A DNA stretch of 64,000 bases from Symbiodinium natans (GCA_905221605.1 CAJNDS010002250.1:15001-79000), one strand, 5' to 3'. Numbered from the stretch's first letter, positions 39,413 to 50,165 are shown. Numbers and translations are program-made. The notes: a model not told the origin generated them from the sequence alone.

Positions 39413-39480
39413 CTGAGGCAATCCGGCGGCAGCGCGCGCCAGCCGGAGTCTGCGAGGTCCGTGCCCTGAAGGTTCAGAAC
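39413..39480 (-). CDS. Leucine-rich-repeat exon, partial
   Basis: The minus strand reads VLNLQGTDLADSGWRALP and PDCLR, the LxxLNLxGTxLxDxGxxxL pattern of an LRR. It ends at the canonical donor CTCAG|GTATCC. CCCTAAA-like repeats lie to the left and TTTAGGG to the right, the usual bracket. One repeat only. Confidence 0.5.
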
Positions 39481-39639
39481 GGGTTTAGGGTGTAGGGTTT
39501 CGGGGTTGGGGTTTAGACTTTAGGGTTTGGGGTCATGAGTCGACCTGATTCGGCATTTGGGGTTTACTGCAGCACTCAAACATCCTGTCCTCATTCATCC
39601 CTAAACCGTTAATCCTCGAACTGTCCTGACGATATACAC

Positions 39640-40680
39640 ATCTATGCAGAATCTATATATGTGTATAACAATATTGTATAGTATGTATATAAATAAATCA
39701 ATCACTCAATAAATACACCGATAACTAAATACATGCTATATATATATATATATATATATAGATACTTGAAGGCCAATGAATGCCAGCCTAGATCCTAGGC
39801 GCAATGAAGGCTGTTCCAGGACAAGCACAACTCGCGGCTAAGACCACCCCCTCCCTCCCCCCTCCCTCCCCTCCCCATTCCGGGTGGGGGTTTTAGGATT
39901 TTGGGAATTTAGGGTTTAGGGTTCTCTCTTTCTTTTCCATCATACAGGTTTGCTGATTTACACACACAAAATGCACTATATATCTTGTGTCCTAAAACCC
40001 CTGCGTTCCCCAGATTCCATGCTTATATACACTACATACCCTGTGCACCCTATATATGCTATGAATCGTATACCTTAACACCCTTTATACCTTATGCCCT
40101 CTGTCAACCCTATATTCCCCTACATATCTACCCCCCCCCCCCCCCCCACCCCCCGGTCACCCCCCAACTGCGCTCGTATAGATCGCGATCCAGAATCCAG
40201 AAAAACAATCCAAAACACATGATTGGGAGACGCGCTGAGAGACCACGATGAGCAAACGACCGTGATTTGGCCAACAAGCGGTCCCCATATTTTCCGTACA
40301 AAAAACATGTTTCCAACCGACACCCTCACAGAGAGTGCTCATACAGACTGCGATCTATAACTCAAGATCCCCCACAGCCCTATTTTCTCCACCAATTGTA
40401 GTATTGATACTTTCAATGCTGATCCCTTTTTGTTTTGAACCGTTCAATGCTGACCCCCGCCCAAGAAATCAAAACTCGAAATCATCGACAAAAAGACCAC
40501 GTTGCGCTCGCTTTCGTGAGTTTGTCATGTAATAATATTACTGTGCGTACATATATATATATATATATATATGCATTAGAAAATTCATGTGTGCATATAA
40601 ATATATAAATAAATACATGAATAAATAAATAAATAAATAAATAAATATATATACACACTGTGTATATAAACCTCCTGGAG
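39640..40680. repeat. AT-rich field with (TA)n and (TAAA)n microsatellites
   Basis: (TA)n at 39737-39760 and 40549-40572, (ATAA)n at 40605-40648, a C run at 40131-40147 and a CT tract at 39845-39878. A diverged direct repeat (GTATAGATCGCGATC / CATACAGACTGCGATC) lies at 40175 and 40340. No gene supported. Confidence 0.75.
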
Positions 40681-40789
40681 CTGCTGTCCTCAGAGACAGT
40701 GATCGAGGCCGCGTCTTCTCCTGAGCTGTGCCCCCCCCCCCCCCCACACCGTAACCAAATCCTTTCAGGGCATCGGGCCGTCGGGGGGG

Positions 40790-40830
40790 GGTTAGGGTTT
40801 AGGGTTTGGGGTTTAGGGTTTAGGGTTTGG
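40790..40830. repeat. Interstitial telomeric repeat, TTTAGGG orientation
   Basis: About five units. A further small block is at 41032-41050. Confidence 0.85.
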
Positions 40831-41167
40831 GCCAGCCGTTTTATGGTATGTAATCTTGATTTTGGTGTACAGTTATAGGGACCGGTTGAATAGGGCTGAA
40901 GGATCAAAAGAAACAAAAAGGATGCAACAAAAATGGGGTTTTGGGTTAGTTTTCATACTGATCCTTGTTTACATGTTTTGACTCGTTTTCATTGAACCCT
41001 ATCCCGCCGGCTGAGGGGTTAAGAACTTACAGGGTTTAGGGTTTAGGGTGTATTTGGGTCAGGGTGCCTCCGCGCTACCAAGACACATGCCTGCTTTGTG
41101 ACACAATATGGGTTTAGTTTTTAGGGATGCAGTGGAACACAGCAGACGTGCGCCTTCCTAGATTATA

Positions 41168-41221
41168 CGGGGGTACTAGAATCCCTATTGAGGACTGCTA
41201 GTATAAGGGGGAACATCCCAA
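41168..41221. mobile_element. MITE-like element, family C copy 3 (partial, reversed)
   Basis: Read in reverse it begins TTGGGATGTTCCCCCTTATA and continues GCAGTCCTCAATAGGGATTC and TAGTACCCCC, matching 8899 and 16915. The other terminus is missing. Confidence 0.55.
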
Positions 41222-41554
41222 CACACAGCTTTTTGTTTTAAGTGCTTTGGGGGGTTGAGTTTACAGCTTAGTTTAGGTGTTGGTTTGCTCCGATAGCGAC
41301 CTTGGGGGGGGGGGGGGCTCCGGTCCGGGAACAACCTGCAGCCAAGGAAAACCTTCACCAGCCCTAGACCTGTTATTTGTGTCCCAAAGGACCACTGACA
41401 ACATGACTCGGATAAGCACCCAACAATCCTACTGTTGGATCCCGAGCGCCATAATCGCACCACGAGTGGACGCTCAAGGGCGTCAACGCCCTTCGAACCC
41501 CACGAGGGAGTTGTTGAAATTTAGGCTTTAGGGTTTTTGGGCCGCAACATCCTT

Positions 41555-41605
41555 GCCCTAAACCCTGAACCCTAAACCCTAAACCCTAAACCCTAAAAAC
41601 ACTAA
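41555..41605. repeat. Interstitial telomeric repeat, CCCTAAA orientation
   Basis: About six units preceding the exon at 41621. Confidence 0.85.
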
Positions 41606-41620
41606 GTTCAACCTAATCCA

Positions 41621-41690
41621 GGTCTCGTTCTCCGCCGCCTTCGCCAAGTCTGCGGAGGAGGCGCGCTGGGCCGGAAGACCTCCCACAAAC
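41621..41690 (+). CDS. Hypothetical exon, PPR-like helix
   Basis: After acceptor CCTAATCCAG the + strand reads VSFSAAFAKSAEEARWAG with strong GC3 bias. SxxxAxAKSxEEARW resembles a PPR helix pair but is too short to be sure. The right end is not defined before telomere-derived sequence resumes at 41690. Confidence 0.35.
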
Positions 41691-41734
41691 CCTGAACCTC
41701 AACGGCTTAGGACCCCTAAGCCCGAAAGCCTAAG

Positions 41735-42000
41735 CCCTAAACCCCAGGCCCTAAACCCTAAACCCTAAACCCTGAACCCCAAACCCTAAACCCTAAACCA
41801 CAAACCCTAAACCCTAAACCACAAGCCCTAAACCCTAAACCCTGAACCCTACGCACCGGTCGACTCCTTTTGAAGGCTCCGTCCAGGCCCCGCCTGCAGT
41901 GCCAGGGCTGGTGATTGGATGAAATCACCACGCCCAGTCGGGCAAGCTAAGACTAAGTAACCCTAAACCCCAAACCCCAAACCCTAAACCCTAAGCCCTG
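41735..42000. repeat. CCCTAAA telomeric blocks with spacer
   Basis: 41735-41855 has about sixteen units (CCACAAA and CCCTGAA variants); 41955-42000 about six. The spacer holds a small palindrome-like GTGATT...AATCAC. Confidence 0.85.
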
Positions 42001-42059
42001 GATCAAATCCTCCGTTCCTTCCTAACCCTAAACCCCCCCCCCCACCCCCCAAGCCCTAC

Positions 42060-42270
42060 AGACCCTGGGAAAAGGAGCCCCATGAACACTGTAGGAACCC
42101 TACAACCTCACGAGCCCCATGAACCCTAGGAACCCTTGGATGCCGAGGCCATGAACCTAGGAACCCTGGGAACCCTAGACCCTACGACCCTCTAGGAACC
42201 CTGGGAACTCTAGGAAGCCCCATGAACCCAAGGAACCCTAGGAACCCCACGAGCCCCATGAACCCCAGGG
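42060..42270. repeat. GAACCCTAG minisatellite
   Basis: Diverged repeats of GGAACCCTAG and CCCCATGAACCC, probably evolved from telomere-like sequence. A T run follows at 42279-42291. Confidence 0.75.
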
Positions 42271-42510
42271 TTTAGGGTTTTTTTTTTTTTTAACAACCCT
42301 TCACTCCTTTTCGGGCGAGCTTACAGCTAGGGTAGGTTACGAAACCGGAAAGCAATGCCCCTCAGTACTCCCTGTGCATGATCATGTCACACGCCCACGT
42401 CTAGACGCGCCAACGAGCCCATCTCTGTCACCTCCACCACCACCTTCCTCCACCAAACCCTGCATGACTGGTCGAAGCTGAGCATGGTAAAGAAACACAC
42501 AGGCACTTCC

Positions 42511-42571
42511 AGGAACTATGGCAGGACCGGCTGCACAAGAACATCAGCAACGCGGGGTACGCCGCTTCACA
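42511..42571 (+). CDS. Hypothetical exon
   Basis: Between acceptor GGCACTTCCAG and donor CACAG|GTAATG the + strand reads ELWQDRLHKNISNAGYAASQ in phase 0. Upstream, TFLHQTLHDWSKLSM before GTAAAG may be a preceding exon, though the implied 26-bp intron is implausibly short. A competing + frame (ATG 42518 to 42850, 110 codons) and a 174-codon minus frame overlap, so the model is tentative. Confidence 0.3.
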
Positions 42572-43282
42572 GGTAATGCATGCAGGTCCCGACTAGTTTC
42601 GATCCATGATTGCATGTGGGGAGTGAACAGGCTGACAATGCGCATGTTGCCACGGTGGAAGCGCAAGCTGTCGGCCAGAAGTCCAGGGAACATCATGTTT
42701 GAAGACCCAGGTATTCTCGAGGCTCTTCCACTTCTGCCTATCGACTGCAACTGCAGTCCAATCACCATCCATATTGCCCTCGCAGGCAACGGCCGTGATA
42801 TCTCGCCCTTCATTACTGATTTTGGGAAAGTGACGATGTTCGTGTCTTGACCCTACCGTGGACAGCTGTTCCTGCTTCCACCACGAATATGTTCTGAAAC
42901 CAGTAAGAAGTCCAGCAGACGTAGGCAAGGCCTGGTAGAGAGCTCTAGCGCGATGTCCAGCATAGGACCAGAAGCACCGAAGAAATCTGGTGCCCCACCG
43001 CTCCCTCCCACTAGCATGTATAAGCTGGCGCGATCCTCGGACAGCCCTCTGACGGAAACAATAAAACAACTCATCAGGCATTCTATGAAACTTCGCCATC
43101 AGCCCCACGCAATGCACATGAAAGGGTTTAGGGTTTAGGGTGTAGGGTTTACCCTAGGAAGCCAAGGAACCCCCATCCGCACCTCTGTTGCTCCCCTGCC
43201 GGCGGATCTCCGCCCCCGGGCCGGTCATCCGCCCGGCGCTGGAGGCCACGCTGCTGGCCGGCTGAGAGGAGGGCCTCGGCCC

Positions 43283-43350
43283 GTTTAGGGTTTAGGGTTT
43301 AGGGTTTAGGGTTTAGGGTTTGGGGTTTGGGGTTTGGGGCTCAGGGTTTG
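43283..43350. repeat. Interstitial telomeric repeat grading into degenerate sequence
   Basis: Six perfect TTTAGGG units pass into TTTGGGG and then about 300 bp (43350-43680) of increasingly decayed telomere-like words. A second block lies at 43735-43785. The GC-rich island 43160-43282 is open on both strands and unassigned. Confidence 0.85.
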
Positions 43351-43789
43351 GGGTGTGTAGGTTTCGAGGTTCGAGGTTTGGGGTGCATGCTTCGGGGGTT
43401 TAAAGTTCAGGGTATCGCGCGTTTAGAGCTCAGGGTTTTGGGGGCTTAGGGTATTAGGGTATTCGGGCTTGAGGTCCAGGGCTACTTGAGGATTTCAAGG
43501 TCAGGGCTTGGGGATTTGGGCTTTAGGCTACTGCGGTGTTCAGGCTCAGGGCTCAGTAAGATTCATGCTTTTCAGGTTTGGGTTGCTAGGGTTTTGATTT
43601 TTAACGGTTTCAGGGCCTCAACTCTCAGCAAGATTTTGGTTGGTTCCTGGCAAGGAAAGGAAGTTCCTGGAGCTCGGAGTTGAGATTTGGTTCCCCCCCC
43701 CCCACCAACCCGCCCCCACCAAAGTGAACTGATAGGTTTAGGGTTTAGGGTTTAGGATTTGGGATTTGGGGTTTGGGGTTTAGGGTACA

Positions 43790-44570
43790 ATAGGGTTTCG
43801 GTGCCTAAGCTCTGAACGCCAAACCACAACCTGGCGGCTTGTCAGAGGCTCCAGCCAAGAATGTGCGCCTTGAACATGTAACTCTTGTTAACCCTCCGAT
43901 GCGTCTTCGAAGTTCTGCCCAACCGTATAACCACTGCTCTATAATTCACCAGTGTGGACAGATGTAGGACCCACCCACTGTAAGCCAGGAGCACAAGACC
44001 CAAGTACCCAAACACCGAAACCAGGGAAATCCCTGAACATTCAACACCCGGAAGTCCTCCAACCCTCACCCCGCGAAGCAGTCTTGTCCAACGGAATATT
44101 GGAGAGCGACGAAGTGTAGAAGTTGAAACTTTCTGCTTGGCTACACAGCCACTGCAGACTCCGAACCTATCTATCTAAAGCAGCTTAGTCTCCGATCCTC
44201 ACCGGCGAAAGGCCCGCGAAAGCCTGCATACCCGCACCTGAGCAACCAACAAGAAATAGCTGGAGGCCTTGGGGTGGTTACTCTTGGGCTGCTCTTGAAG
44301 TGGTGTGACACTACTTGGGGGTCTACTCTCTTAAGCTTTCAGCCCAAGGTTCTTTGCTGACCGCACTCTCTTGATTGTAGAACTCTTTCGGAGAAAAGCC
44401 ACCTCAAGCGCTACCTGCCCAACAGAACCTGAGGCGCTCGGAAGACGAACGCGGCCGGGGTGGTCTGGCCCGAGGAGGCTGACCCAGCTGGTCCAGGACC
44501 TCCTCGCCACAAAACACAGGGTCCAGGGAGGCCAGGGCCTCGAACGATTCTAGGGCAGGCTTAGGGACCC
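43790..44570. other. No supported gene
   Basis: Anonymous DNA. The minus strand at 44404-44560 reads ALESFEALASLDPVFCGEE, coding-like but unassigned. Confidence 0.35.
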
Positions 44571-44599
44571 TAAACCCTATGGAACTTGAAGTGCATCGA

Positions 44600-44770
44600 A
44601 CTTCTCCCACCTGCGTCGTCGGCGCCGCAGCAGGTGCGGCTGGCGGGGCTGCCGGAAGTGCCGGAGGGTATGCTGCCGAGGCTACGCGCGCCGCTGCGGG
44701 CGCCGCAGCGGGCGGCGCTGCAGGCGCTGCAGGCGCTGCCGCGGGTGCAGGCGCCGGTGTTGCCGTCCAA
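44600..44770. repeat. GC-rich Ala/Gly/Pro-type triplet repeat
   Basis: GCN/GGC-rich DNA (GGCGCTGCAGGCGCTGCAGG) gives poly-Ala/Gly on the + strand (ATG 44579 to 44791) and poly-Ala/Pro on the minus strand. Real low-complexity protein cannot be excluded, but either strand would do. Confidence 0.6.
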
Positions 44771-45139
44771 GGCCTCACTGCTTTGAGCTGAAATAGGGTG
44801 TCCCGGCAACTTCCTCGTGGGACTGCTAGGCGCCTTCATTCGATGGGTTGGAACGAGAAATCAACTTTGAACAAACACAAAGTTTGGTTGGAAGCATCCG
44901 CAAATTGCGGAGAAAGATGTGTGAAGATTCCTTTTGCTTGAAGCTTGTGCCCTCTCGATAGCTTTACGGTTCCTCACACCACTTCCCCGTGCTTGACGCA
45001 CATGCTAGGTTTCCTAAACTTGGGCCCCGTGGTACCAACGATACTCTCTTATTCAGGGTAGATCCAAGACTTTGAAGGCTCGAATCCCAGATCAAGGTCC
45101 AAGATCCGAGGCGCACAAGTCCAAAAGTGCAATACAGAG

Positions 45140-45425
45140 ATTTCTCGAAACATACATGCATACATGCGATCATACATGCCATGCAATGCACACATTCACG
45201 GCACACACATCACACGACACGTCACAGACATTCCATACAAAACACATCTTGCATACATTACATAGAATACATTTCATACACTTCATACACTTTACACTAT
45301 TTCCAGCACTTCCAGTACTTACATGGCTTACAAAGCATACCGTGCTTCCATCACTTCATGACTCACAAACTTACATGGCTTACCTGACCTCACATGCATA
45401 CTACTTGAAAATAACAAGCTTACAT
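45140..45425. repeat. Degenerate CATACA/TTCATACACT repeat
   Basis: C, A and T-rich DNA almost free of G on the + strand, made of CATACAT, TTCATACACTT and CTTACATGGCTTAC words, the last duplicated at 45320 and 45372. Confidence 0.65.
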
Positions 45426-45531
45426 GGGGGGGGTTCCGAAAACAAGGGGAACCTTTTGTGGGTGCTTAGTAGAAGGTAATCCTACTATTTGGGGGTCTAT
45501 AAAAGGGGTCCGTAACCGTATTTTCAAAGGG
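45426..45531. mobile_element. MITE-like element, family G copy 3 (reversed)
   Basis: GGTTCCGAAAAC, TAATCCTACTATTTGGGGGT and CGTATTTTCAAAGG correspond to the reverse complement of 57698-57803. Confidence 0.5.
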
Positions 45532-45986
45532 AAAAACAAAAGAACAACTCCCTGGGCTCCCCCGCAGAGTCCGTGGGGGCAGTGACCGGGCCCGCTGTCC
45601 CCGCCCAAAGGCGGCTCCCTGTAAAAAGATGTGGGAGATGGGAATATGGCTTATGGGGTTTAGGGTTTGGGGTTTGGGGTTTAGGGTTTAGAGTATAGTG
45701 TGTGGGACTGGGACTTATGGGGCCTAGACAGGGTTATGCGGTTTAGGGCTTTGGGGCTTGAAGCCTAGGTTTGGGCCTGTAGAGCACGTGGTGGAGGCCA
45801 CACCCTACCTCTAAACCCGAACTAAGCCCGAAAAGTCTGAATGAGCACACTCTTCAAGCCTATCACCGCTACCTAGTGGGTCCCAAATTGCGCATGCTCC
45901 TCTCCCAGTCTTTGCAATGGCCTTGGGCGGGGGCTGCAGGCGCCACCTGAATCGAAGTGCTCGGGCGCTTCAAACTTCCAGCGCAT

Positions 45987-46665
45987 CTAGGCCTTTCCAA
46001 GTCCTCTTGGGTTTAGGACCGAAGCACCAACTCTGTGCGTCTCCCTGACCCTTTCTGCATCGTCGAGCAAGGTGCTTCGCACGTTTCGGAAATAGAACCT
46101 TCGAAATTTGTTGTGGGCCTCGACTGGAGGCTTGCTTAGGTCAGACCTTGCCGATCTTGCGCCGGTCTGAGTTGCTGGCTGCATGAGGGTATGGTCGTTG
46201 CCGCCCAAAGTCAGCAAGATGTTGCCTGGCTTGAACCCGCATCCTATGCTAAACTCTCGACCTCACCCTGCGGCCCCCTAAACCACCGAACCTCATCCCC
46301 CCGGCCCCGGCCTCAGAGCTTGAGTCGCCAGGGTATGCAATCATAGAGGTCTTTTTAGGGAGGGGGTTCACGGGGGGCTTTGGTACCTAGGGAACCTTAG
46401 GGATGCTTCGGGAGCCTGGGGTTACACACCCCCCCTCGAACGCCCCTCCCTTAAGAACCCGATGATGCAAGCTTCGAGGCAAAAAGAAAATGGAAAATGA
46501 CATTTGAGCACTCGGATTCGGATCTACAAGCTTACAGATGCAGAGGCCCTTCCCAACTACGTTTGAGAAGCGGGTTCCATGTTCTAATGGTGTGAACCGA
46601 ATAGAAAACAACTCCCCCCTGCGGCTCTCGGAGTCCGATTTGTGAGCTGCCCAATGCTCGAACAT
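45987..46665 (-). CDS. Two-exon gene, PDZ-like domain protein
   Basis: Exon 1 (46665-46502) starts at ATG (MFEHWAAHKSDSESRRG) and contains FSIRFTPLEHGTRFSN and VVGKGLCICKLVDPNPSAQ. After a GT-AG intron (46249-46501; acceptor GTTTAG) exon 2 (46248-45987) continues IIGCGFKPGNILLTLGGNDH and ends at TAG. The exons join in phase to 141 residues. A beta-strand, a conserved-Gly turn, then AGFKPGDILLxLGG is the signature of a PDZ fold, which binds C-terminal peptides; the carboxylate-binding loop is not canonical. An in-frame TAA lies five codons before the ATG, supporting the start. Its intron is not telomeric, unlike several neighbours. Confidence 0.5.
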
Positions 46666-46772
46666 GCCCTGAACGGGTGATTACTTCGAGGGGCCTGAAG
46701 GGCTCCAGGCGTAAGGCTTTGGGGCTTGGGGCTTAGGTTCCCTGGGGGTTTATAATTTTGGGGCTTAGGTAG

Positions 46773-46931
46773 GCACAACGGCTCATCGAGGGTGTAGTTG
46801 GGGTTTTGGCAGTTCAGGAAACGGCCCAGAACGTGCTGGAGCGGCCCTTGGTGAACTGGAGGTTCGTGACCTCAGTGGATTTCATGGTTCAGGGTCCTGA
46901 AGCAGTCAACCAAGAGGCCGCTAAACCCTAA
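46773..46931 (+). CDS. Hypothetical terminal exon
   Basis: After acceptor GCTTAGGTAG the + strand reads AQRLIEGVVGVLAVQETA, QNVLERPLVNWRFVTSVD and FMVQGPEAVNQEAAKP, 52 codons to a TAA that belongs to the first CCCTAAA unit of the following array. Strongly protein-like, short of recognisable family. It lies tail-to-head with the PDZ-like gene. Confidence 0.5.
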   Translation, partial: AQRLIEGVVGVLAVQETAQNVLERPLVNWRFVTSVDFMVQGPEAVNQEAAKP

Positions 46932-47160
46932 ACCTAAACCCTAAACCTACACCCTAAACCCTAAAGCCTAAACCCGAAACCCTCAACCCTACACTGTAAG
47001 GGGGCTTAGGGGTCAGGGTTCGATGCGATGCCGCGCTCCTCAGGGGTCTCTGAGGGCAGGACTGGGGTGTAACTCGGAAAGTAGGGTCTAGGGTTTAGGG
47101 TTTAGGGTCTAGGGTCTAGGGTCTAGGGTCTAGGGTTTAGGGTTTAGGATTTGGGGTTTA
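46920..47160. repeat. CCCTAAA then TTTAGGG/TCTAGGG blocks
   Basis: CCCTAAA at 46920-46995; TTTAGGG at 47091-47150 with four consecutive TCTAGGG units. The bracketed island (47000-47085) is not clearly coding. Confidence 0.85.
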
Positions 47161-47339
47161 AGGGGTTCAGGGATTAGGGCTTTGGGGGCTGGGGGGTTAG
47201 AGGGTTGTAGAGGGTTGGGGTTTAGGCGTTTAGGCTCATAGGGTTTAACGGCCTGAAGGTTAATGATTAGTGGTTCAAGGCTTACAGCAGCACAGCCTAC
47301 AAAAAAATAAACAGCGATGAGCGCTGCAGGCATGGGTCT

Positions 47340-47985
47340 GTGCCCGAAGCCCTATGAAACCCATTTTACCTTCAACGCATGGAGTTCAGAACACGCTGAC
47401 GCTGCAGCAGCATGATGAGCAAACACGGCAGCCTCGCAATCAACCTTCGTTTAGGAAGCAAACCAGGGATGCTCTGTATGACCTACGGATCCGGAATCTC
47501 AAAGGTAGAAACAGGGTACCCTTAGCAAATCTTGGACGCGTGTGCTCCCTGACACCTCCCAGTGCCAAGGCCCCCGGCAAACGACGCATGGCCAAGATAC
47601 CTTGGAGGCTTTGGCCGGAGGCTCGATCAGGAAGCACTTTTTCAATATAATCACTGAAGTGTCTCCTGAGAAATGCCAAAACCTTCAAGAATGAACGCAA
47701 AACTTCAGCAAGACACTTCAGGGTTCGAAATCAGCATTTCCTCCCCTAGCAAGCCCTTCAGGAGTCGATAAGAAGGCGGCCCGAACGCCCAGGAACCGAC
47801 ACTCCAGGGAGCCTTCGGGTTGAGAAATCCACGAATACTGGCCTGATGAACAGAACCCCACAAATCGGCCTTCTATCAGCCCCAAATACTTCCTCCTTCC
47901 TCCGTCCCCATGCTCAAAGCTTGAACGAGTTGATCACGTGTTAGACAAGCTCGGCCGCGCCCGTCAGAAGCTGGCGATTTTGAGT
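47340..47985. other. No supported gene
   Basis: A + frame (47354-47650) and an opposing minus frame are open, without domains. Confidence 0.35.
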
Positions 47986-47988
47986 TCG

Positions 47989-47990
47989 TG

Positions 47991-48023
<33 letters not shown>

Positions 48024-48095
48024 GTATATATATGTATATATATATATATGTACGTATACATATATATATATATACATATATATATATATGCGGAG
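47989..48095. repeat. (TA)n microsatellite
   Basis: About 105 bp of TATATA interspersed with TATG and TACG; all Tyr/Ile frames here are artefacts. A TTTAGGG block follows at 48207-48237. Confidence 0.9.
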
Positions 48096-48239
48096 TATTG
48101 TCGGGTCTTCGGGCTCCAAGCTCCGCGCTCATGTCCGGTGGCCTGCGGCAGTGGAGACGGGAAGCCTGGCCAGGACCGGAACTCTCAACAACTTTTTCAG
48201 GGTTTGGGGTCTAGGGTTTAGGGTTTAGGGTTTGGGGTC

Positions 48240-49014
48240 CATAGTTTTCCCCCAACAAAAGAGCTTCTAAGGCAAAAATCGAGTCTAAGGACTGGGCGCA
48301 GATTGGGGCGGGCACTTCAACGGGTTCTGGGGCGGGTTCAGAAGAACATTCAGACCAAGCTGGGGAGTGCAGAATGCGCTTCTGGAAGCCCGGAAAGACC
48401 TGGGGAAGGAAACTCAATACTCAAGAAGTGACGATGAATTGGCACGATAAAATTGGCGCCAACTTGTGCCGAATAAGCTTCTGGAAGCCTGGAAGATGCA
48501 TCATGGCCTGTAGGCAGCAATTGGCACGGTTCGACGGCAATTTCCAGGTTTAGGGTTTAGGATTTAGGGTTTAGGGTTTACTGGTGAACCTCGCCGGGTG
48601 CATCTTGTGTGAGCTTGCAACAACCGCATTGGGCGCGTACCGTGCCAGTTTCGAAACACGCCCGGCCTGAACTTTCTTTCGAACAGAGCCAAGTTGAAAT
48701 CCTTCTTCTGTGGTATCACACGGGCTTATGTATGGTTTAGCGTAGGGTTTTAGGGTGGGGGATTTAGAGCCTCAGGAGCTTAAGGGGCTATTGTTGAGAG
48801 CACAGGAGGATAAGGGAGCTGAGGGTCTTGTTTCAGGGACTTGGGTTTGGGAGTTTAGCGCTACCAGTCCGGTTGTTCTGTGTTACGGGGGTCGGGATTT
48901 TGAGGGTTTGTGTCAAGAGATCGAAGCACAGACCTCTCAGTCTGCCCCCCTCTGCTGAAATCTCACATCCACCTAAAAACGCATCTAACGCCTCATTGAA
49001 GCTCTTCCAAGGAT
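48240..49014. other. No supported gene; TTTAGGG block at 48545-48585
   Basis: A diverged duplication (GCTTCTGGAAGCCCGGAAAG at 48379, GCTTCTGGAAGCCTGGAAGA at 48478) is present. A + frame at 48755-48958 is anonymous. Confidence 0.4.
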
Positions 49015-49056
49015 CCTAAACCCTAAACCCTAAACACCAACCCCAAAACCCTAAAC

Positions 49057-49173
49057 TGGGTGGTGTAGGGTCCATTCCCGCACCCTCCAAGGAAGTGCCG
49101 GCCGGACGGTAGAGCCAGACCGACCCGAAGTCGTCCCCAACGGCGACAACCTCGCCAGCGCAGGGTCCTGCAC
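49057..49173 (-). CDS. WD40/EML-like beta-propeller exon, partial
   Basis: After acceptor CAAACTTGCAG the minus strand reads AGPCAGEVVAVGDDFGSVW and LYRPAGTSLEGAGMDPTPP. VVAVGDDFGSVWLYR matches the strand-turn-strand of WD40 blades in EML-type proteins (LLAxGDDFGxVxLFR). The exon ends at CCCA|GTTTAGGG, so the donor is the first unit of a telomeric block. CCCTAAA on the left and TTTAGGG-derived repeat on the right. Confidence 0.6.
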
Positions 49174-49199
49174 CTGCAAGTTTGTGTATAGTGGTTTAG

Positions 49200-49290
49200 G
49201 GTTTATAGGGTTATAGGGTTATAGGGTTATAGGGTTATAGGGTTATAGGGTTATAGGGTTATAGGGTTATAGGGTTTAGGGTTTAGGGTT
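49200..49290. repeat. TTATAGGG 8-mer variant array
   Basis: About nine consecutive TTATAGGG units, then TTTAGGG. A homogenised telomere-variant block. Confidence 0.95.
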
Positions 49291-49700
49291 TACAGTGCTT
49301 TATGGGTTTTGCCGGGCTTAGAGGGCTCGTAGGGTTTGCAAGGGGATTTGCATAGGGTTTAGGACCATTTGGGGTTTAGGGGCTGGGGTATAGGGTTTGC
49401 TGTTCAGTCAGGCCTTGGCTATATGACTGAGAATCAGGCTTTGGGGAGTTTGAGTTTTTAGGGTGCAGGAGGCGTTTTTTTTTCAGATTTTGGCAGGGTC
49501 CTTCTCGGGGCACCTGTAACCTGAAATCATCCTCAGCCCTCAACTGAGCAACATGGCACGACAAGCCTGCAGCATAGCTCTGGCAGACTGCGTTCACGTC
49601 GGACTGCGCATACTCCTGTCTCCAAACCTGGCTTGAGCGCTGGGGGGACTAAGGGGTTTACAACCTTAAACAACCCCAAAAAAATTGCAGCCCTCGGCAA

Positions 49701-50165
49701 ATGTTGAACTGTGTTGCTTCCCAAATCTCCTTTACAGCCACGCCGTTTCCGCATCTGCAAACAGCACCTCACAAATTCCGAAGCTGTGAGCCGAAGCCCT
49801 CCACAACCCTCAACCGTGACCCTTGCGACGAGGCGCCCCAGCTACCGGAAAGCCCAAAGGCAGCCGCCAGCAGGAGAACGGGGCATCGCGGAGTGCTGAC
49901 ATGCGGACGATGCGTTCCTCTGATGGCCAGGCACCAAGGTACCCACAAGTGTTTGGGGCGTTGTCGAGACTATGATTTTAATCATTACTTGGGCCATGTG
50001 CTCACGAGGGGCAAAAAAAAGTATTATACGATGGCTTCACAGGTGATCAGAAAACAAAAAAAAGGCCAGCTTGATGCCAAGGCTTCCCCGGTGCTTGTCT
50101 TCCAGACAAGGACGTTCATATCCTTGGAGTTCGAGACCTTGCTTGGCTTCAGGGCTTGGGCTTGA
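49701..50165 (+). CDS. Hypothetical ORF
   Basis: 154 codons from ATG. The C-terminal half is basic and Tyr/Lys-rich (DYDFNHYLGHVLTRGKKKYY, ASQVIRKQKKGQLDAK); CGRCVPLMARHQGTHKC contains three Cys and two His, but the spacing fits no zinc finger I know. No splice evidence or homology. Telomeric repeats are absent nearby. Confidence 0.25.
   Translation: MLNCVASQISFTATPFPHLQTAPHKFRSCEPKPSTTLNRDPCDEAPQLPESPKAAASRRTGHRGVLTCGRCVPLMARHQGTHKCLGRCRDYDFNHYLGHVLTRGKKKYYTMASQVIRKQKKGQLDAKASPVLVFQTRTFISLEFETLLGFRAWA

Noticed and set aside
47860-48230. Tyr/Ile-rich frames on both strands
   Set aside because: Translation of the (TA)n tract.
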